The notes below the pieces were generated by a model. The model had not been told where the DNA came from and ran no database searches. It saw only the letters and a list, made by a program, of their open reading frames with translations. Positions 59,312-64,000 of a DNA stretch of 64,000 bases are shown here, piece by piece. The translations under genes and the position numbers were made by a program. Source of the DNA: Pleurodeles waltl (taxonomy: Eukaryota; Chordata; Amphibia; Caudata; Salamandridae); NCBI RefSeq assembly GCF_031143425.1, contig NC_090444.1, forward strand, positions 1,309,889,324 to 1,309,953,323. The letters run 5' to 3'. How positions within the stretch are numbered: position 1 is the stretch's first letter; each line of letters begins with the position of its first letter.

Positions 59312-59723
59312 GGTCTCACAAGCCAAATTAGTGTGTACTCTAAGTGGATGCGTTCAGCACCTAGATAAATGTGACAGGTTGGGATTCTGTAGCATGACGT
59401 CTATACCCTATTTGTTTAGAGTGCAAAGACATATTTTGGTTAAATATTTTAACCCAGCCTTCGCTGTGCTGTGTGCTGTTGCCGTGCTTGCATTGTTTAT
59501 AATCTCGCCGCCATCTTTTGGAAGCGCAACATACATAGTGACAAGTAATTAACTAAGTGATAGCAACACCTTCCTCTGCCTCTTCCTCTCATGTAACGTC
59601 ACTCAATGGTGTAGGAATGCAGAAAGGTCTAGACACAACAGACACAATTGGACAGCATGGGAAGAATCAATACTGTGCACCTGATGCCATGCTCACTCCC
59701 TGATGTCCACTTTCATCCTGCAG

Positions 59724-59874
59724 CATGGCAAATCTATGCTTTGGGCCGGCCTTGGGGGCAGTAGTGGATCTGGAAGCAGCCAGTGCAGCAAACCAGGAAT
59801 TCCTCAGCACAAGGATCAGTGAAAAGCGTGAGATGGTCGGCCTGAACGACAGACTGGCTAAGTACATTGAGAAG
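59724..59874 (+). CDS. Intermediate-filament protein, exon 2 (end of head, most of coil 1A)
   Basis: After the TTTCATCCTGCAG acceptor the split codon from exon 1 is completed (AG+C, serine). The reading continues [20 protein letters not shown], then [20 protein letters not shown] and RLAKYIEK. The LNDR.A.YIEK helix-initiation motif of coil 1A is diagnostic for cytoplasmic intermediate-filament proteins. The NQEFL.TR segment is like type III members (desmin, vimentin). The exon is 151 bp and ends in phase 0 at AAG|GTAATG, just inside the coil 1A motif. No known type III/IV gene has an intron here, to my knowledge. Confidence 0.85.
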
Positions 59875-60400
59875 GTAATGTCTTCACTACTAACAATGAC
59901 TGACAGGATTAGCTGCATGAGTATGTTCGTGCCTCTCTATAGTATAGAAGCACTCTGTTAACTTCTGTGAAACTAGTCCCCTTCCAGATGTTTAGTGGCC
60001 GAATCAAAAAGCATTTATGAATATGGAAAGTAATACTACGGGAGTACTCTTTAAATGCTCTTCAATGCCATTGTGAATCGACCATGAAACATTTAACTCC
60101 CTACTAGTAAATCTGAAAAGTGGACGCTGCGTTTCTGTTTGTATTATTCTATATAACTATTCGCTCAGTATGCTCTTTTTTTCCCCATTTTAGCAATTTT
60201 TAAGTCAATTCACAAAAGCATGTAAGAAAACGTGAACTGATACTAAATAAGTACTCTATATACTCCAAGATGCCTTGGTGAATATTCCCCTGTGTTCGCA
60301 GTGTCTCTTGTTTAAAAGAAACATTTAAAGGCATTGAAATCACAAAACTGATATACTAAGGTTGGAACTTATGAATGATGAAATGAACTCTTATCCACAG

Positions 60401-60550
60401 GCACGCGATTTAGAGCAGCAGAACAAATCACTCGAGGCGGAGATCGAAACCCTTCAAAACCGTTACACGCGGCCTTCTGGACTGCGGGCCCTGTACGAGG
60501 AGCAGCTGAGAGACCTCCACAGAACCGCCGAGCAGATAAAAGTTCAAAGG
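60401..60550 (+). CDS. Intermediate-filament protein, exon 3 (end of coil 1A, start of coil 1B)
   Basis: The acceptor TTATCCACAG joins in phase 0 to ARDLEQQNKSLEAEIETLQ, continuing the YIEK.R.LEQQN motif across the splice. RYTRPSGLRALYEEQLRDLH follows, then QIKVQR. The length from LEQQN to LYEE matches type IV proteins (NF-L, alpha-internexin), which are two residues longer here than type III. The exon is exactly 50 codons and ends in phase 0 at AGG|GTAAAC. The rest of the rod and the tail are not found before the window end; the intron runs into an L2-like LINE. The type (III or IV, possibly amphibian-specific) cannot be fixed from this part. Confidence 0.85.
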
Positions 60551-61470
60551 GTAAACTGCAGCGCACCTGGTAACTCATAAGATAGCACTGCGTCATCGTA
60601 CGTTAGATACCTGCAGAGTGAATGCTACATCGAGTGAAACCACAACACACTACGGTAGAGATTCCATATTAAGATTTAGTTATTTTCTCTAAGGTGACCA
60701 CAGCTCACAGCACACCAGGATCCTGATTCTAAAAGTTATTCACACATTGAAGCTGAGCTTGGGTGTGCAAATACCTCAATTCATGAGTGTATATGTATGT
60801 TTTTAATTCACAAAACCTACATTTACACCTGGATAGGTGACAGTAAACCAGTTTGATGTAAAAGTATCTTACAGCAGATCTGATTCAGTGGGCTTGTTTT
60901 AGGTGTTCAAAGGTTGGAACACCTGCTTAAGTAGTCGAACACCATCCTTGAAATAGTAAGAAATGTACTCTTGTCAGTGGCAGGAGTAAGTTCATATCTA
61001 GGGTAAGAAGGGTAAAAGAACATGCCCAAATTTGGTGGTGACGGTACCCGAAGGGCTATTTTTATAAGGAGAGAAGTGTTTTCGACAAAAGAGGAAAACT
61101 TAAGGAATTCTTTGAAATGCAAATTCACTTTTGTAAAGTACTTACTTAAGCTTAAATATACAGTTATTACATTTACTCATCCAAGATTACTGTTGCTGCT
61201 TCCCAGGAGAACTCCCGGAATTTTCTGTGAATTCCAGAAATGTGGGAACTTTAATCCAAGCATGGATTAAATTATATGGGAATAGATTTTCAAACTTTTG
61301 TTATACTCAGGCTCCAGGAAAAATGCTATGACAGCTACCTCTGACGTTTGTGGTCAGTTCGACCAACTAAGCTATTTAAAGGTACCTAACAAGCAGCATA
61401 CAGTGTTATGTAAGTTACCACTGCAAGGTTTTTGCATTGTTTTAAAGTTATTTGCATATTGTAAAGCACT

Positions 61471-62460
61471 CAGGGTAGGTCGCTCCCCTGTCCCCGCAGC
61501 GCCACCAGCTCTTGTGTGTTGCCTTCTCCTCCTTCTGCTTGCTGATCCGCCTGTTACCCCCTCTGCCTTCTGTATCCTGTGTGCTTGTGATCCCCTGTTT
61601 GCATTCTGTACCCCAGTGTGATCGCGCCCCCCCCCTTTTGCTTCCTGTATCCTTGCGTGCTTGTGCTCCCCTCTCCCCCCTTTTTGCATTTTGTATCCTC
61701 GTATGATTGCGCCCCCCCCCCCCGTTTATTGCCTTCTGTACCCCTGTAAGACTGTGCCTTCTGTCCCACTCGTCGTTTTTCCCCCCCCTCGCCGTCCGTT
61801 TTTCCCGCTTTTTTGAGGCCGCCTCGTCCTTTAGGCCTCTCTGCGCCGCTTTTTTCCGCCTTCGCCTTTTGCCGCTTTTCCCGCCCACCCGCCCTCCTCC
61901 CGCCTCCCAGCTCACCCCGCCCCCCCGGCTACCCCCTTAAATGGCGGCCGCTGCGAGGCAGTGGTGGTGACCCTTGACCTCAGGGTAGGTCGCTCCCCTG
62001 TCCCCGCAGCGCCACCAGCTCTTGTGTGTTGCCTTCTCCTCCTTCTGCTTGCTGATCCGCCTGTTACCCCCCTCTGCCTTCTGTATCCTGTGTGCTTGTG
62101 ATCCCCTGTTTGCATTCTGTACCCCAGTGTGGTCGCGCCCCCCCCCTTTGGCTTCCTGTATCCTTGCGTGCTTGTGCTCCCCTCGCCCCCCTTTTTGCAT
62201 TTTGTATCCTCGTATGATTGCGCCCCCCCCCCGTTTATTGCCTTCTGTACCCCTGTAAGACTGTGCCTTCTGTCCCACTCGCCGTTTTCCCCCCCCCCTC
62301 GCTGTCCGTTTTTCCCGCTTTTTTGAGGCCGCCTCGTCCTTTAGGCCTCTCTGCGCCGCTTTTTTCCGCCTTCGCCTTTTGCCGCTTTTCCCGCCTACCC
62401 GCCCTCCTCCCGCCTCCCAGCTCACCCCGCCCCCCGGCTACCCCCTTAAATGGCGGCCGC
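61471..62460 (+). repeat. Tandemly duplicated 510-bp 5' region of L2-like LINE
   Basis: The unit starts CAGGGTAGGTCGCTCCCCTG at 61471 and again at 61981, 510 bp apart, and the copies are nearly identical to the shared end TAAATGGCGGCCGC. They are extremely pyrimidine-rich on the plus strand. The second copy leads into the LINE ORF, so the pair probably forms the LINE 5' UTR. Confidence 0.85.
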
Positions 62461-62550
62461 GCGCAGCGGGCGCGCCGCTGGCACGCCAAAGGCGCGCCTA
62501 AGGCAAGCCCGTCTGCGCCCGTCCGTGCCTGGACCGCGCCCAGCGCCTGA

Positions 62551-64000
62551 ACCCCTGGTCCCCGCCCCCCCCGCCTGACCTACGACTCCGCCATCCTCAC
62601 CAGCCTCAACCCCGGCCGCACGCCGGGCTGCTACCGCGCCACCCCGAAACGGACCCACGGATCCTTCACCTGCAACAACTGCCACTACTCCTGCCATCGG
62701 ACCCACTCCGCTCCCGCCGAGAACAACGCCCCCGGAAACAACCTCCACTGCATCCTGATCAACACCCGATCCGTCCACAGGCACGCCATCGAACTGTGGA
62801 ACCTCATCAACTCTACGAACCCGGACATCGCCTTCCTCACCGAGACCTGGATGAAACCCACCTCGGCACCCGACATCGCCATAGCCATCCCCGACGGCTA
62901 TAAAATCATCCGGAGAGACCGCACCAACCGCATCGGAGGAGGCATCGCCATCGCGCACAAAAACTCCATCCGAGTCACAACCGACACCGACAACTCATTC
63001 CCCGACGCCGAACATCTCCACTTCACGATCCACAGCGACCCCAAGACCACCCTCAGAGGCACCCTCATGTACAGACCACCAGGACCTCGCTCCAAGTTCA
63101 CCGAAGACATCACAGACTTCGTCAACCCTCACGCACTCTCCTCCACCGACTACATCCTCCTAGGAGACCTCAACTTTCACCTAGAGAACCCCACCGACAA
63201 CAACACCACCGCCCTCCTGGACAACCTCGCCAACCTGGGACTGAATCAGCTTGTCAACACCCCCACCCACTACGCCGGACATACGCTCGACCCCATCTTC
63301 TCCTCCAGCAGACACGTCACCTTCAACCACACCACCGAACTCACCTGGTCGGACCACAGCTGCGTCCACTTCAGCTTCAAGAAGACCACCGTGCATCACC
63401 ACACTCAGCAACCACCAAGAAGACACTGGAACCGTATCACCACGGAACAGATCGCAGCAACCCTCTCCCAGAACCAACCCACCGGCACCACCGACCCAAA
63501 CGAAGCCGCCAACAACCTCACCAACTGGCTCTCCGACTGTGCAAACCTCCTGGCCCCCCTGAAGACTCAAGCCAGCACCAACAACCACAAGAAAAACGCA
63601 TGGTTCACCCCCTACCTCAAAGACTCCAAGAAAGAATGCCGCACCCGAGAGAAGACGTGGCGCCTCAACCAGACCGAAGAGAACCTCTCAGCTCTCAAGG
63701 ACGCCACCCGCCAACATCACCAACACCTCCGCGCCGCACGAAAAACCGCCTACCGGAATAGACTGGACAACAACGCCCACAACAGCAAGGAACTTTTTGG
63801 CATCATCAAAGAGCTCTCCAACCCGGACGCAGAAAACAACTCCATCCCTCCATCACAGGACCTCTGCGACTCCCTCGCGACCTTCTTCCACCAGAAAATC
63901 ACCAACATTTACAACAGCTTCCCGACCGCCGACGCGAACCCCCCCCAGAACCCGCCAACGAGATCACCACCATCCTCAACTGGAGCCCAACCACCACCGA
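62551..64000 (+). CDS. L2/CR1-type LINE ORF2 (APE endonuclease part), open to window end
   Basis: The frame is open from the codon after a TGA at 62548-62550 to the end of the window, about 483 codons. Endonuclease motifs appear in order: NLHCILINTRSV (62735), DIAFLTETWM (62827), GGGIAIAHK (62938), LRGTLMYRPPGP (63053), LLGDLNFHLE (63159) and LTWSDHSCVHFSF (63345). GDLNFH and SDHS carry catalytic residues. A linker region follows with RAARKTAYRNRLD and KELFGIIKELSNP, typical ahead of the reverse transcriptase. Upstream, CHYSCHRTHS with CNNC resembles the short Cys/His segment seen in some of these LINEs. No good start codon lies near the 5' end of the frame. Codons are strikingly C-ending. 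The lack of stops suggests a young copy. Confidence 0.85.

Larger units (their letters stand above)
50065..59723 (+). other. Intermediate-filament gene intron 1 (9.66 kb)
   Basis: It is bounded by GTAAAC and a pyrimidine-rich TTTCATCCTGCAG. Compared with the rest of the window it is repeat-poor. It holds an 81-bp palindrome (54381-54461), a G-rich minisatellite element (about 56900-57891) and a 355-bp inverted-repeat element (58957-59311). No other coding sequence was supported. Confidence 0.65.
61471..64000 (+). mobile_element. L2-like LINE, 5' portion, continuing past the window
   Basis: A duplicated 5' region and an endonuclease-bearing ORF are present; reverse transcriptase would lie beyond the window end. 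It sits downstream of intermediate-filament exon 3, on the same strand, probably in intron 3. Related fragments lie at 28189-28941 and 37185-37480. Confidence 0.8.

Noticed and set aside
60551..61470. Further intermediate-filament exons downstream
   Set aside because: No rod-domain motif next to a splice acceptor could be found before the LINE; the next exon probably lies beyond the window.
61448..62550. Open frames on both strands in the pyrimidine-rich duplicated region
   Set aside because: They repeat with the 510-bp unit, have no domain and fit a non-coding LINE 5' region.
62446..63588. Minus-strand frames opposite the LINE ORF
   Set aside because: They are antisense shadows caused by C-ending codons; the plus strand has endonuclease motifs in order.

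Overview
This is nuclear DNA from a large vertebrate genome, about 90% of it transposable elements of many classes and ages. The organism is most likely a salamander, probably a newt such as Pleurodeles. That is an inference from the mix of PIF/Harbinger elements, Gmr1-type and other Ty3/gypsy LTR elements, L1 and L2-like LINEs and GC-rich palindromic MITEs, with one widely spaced host gene. No bacterial features, tRNA, rRNA or CRISPR arrays were seen.

Layout. 1-2993: partial PIF/Harbinger element (copy A), reverse orientation. 3055-3645: repeat made of successive palindromes. 4695-12622: near full-length, decayed L1 between 17-bp target duplications. 14339-22572: end-to-end 8.2-kb Harbinger element (copy B). 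23213-25345: retrovirus-like fragments. 25400-26330: L1 fragment. 28189-28941 and 37185-37480: pieces of an L2-like LINE on either side of a Gmr1-type LTR retrotransposon (28942-37160), whose gag carries a 621-bp palindromic MITE. 38136-39705: possible hAT remnant containing an L1 piece. 39835-48232: minus-strand Ty3/gypsy element split by a 2.07-kb solo LTR (44235-46302). 48290-48943: another LTR fragment. 49773 to 60550 and beyond: 5' part of an intermediate-filament gene (three coding exons, 172 codons visible). 61471-64000: L2-like LINE with a duplicated 5' region and an open endonuclease ORF running off the window.

The most interesting system is the Harbinger element. Copies A and B together show three genes: a three-exon DDE transposase and two different Myb/SANT-domain proteins. 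One Myb/SANT gene (here Myb-A) lies antisense inside the 4.2-kb first intron of the transposase. The other (Myb-B) converges on the transposase 3' end and is fully open in copy B (400 codons). Both transposase copies are broken at different catalytic positions.

The host gene encodes an intermediate-filament protein with the conserved SSYRR head motif and coil 1A/1B start. It is unusual in having introns inside the head and inside coil 1A, where type III/IV genes normally have none.
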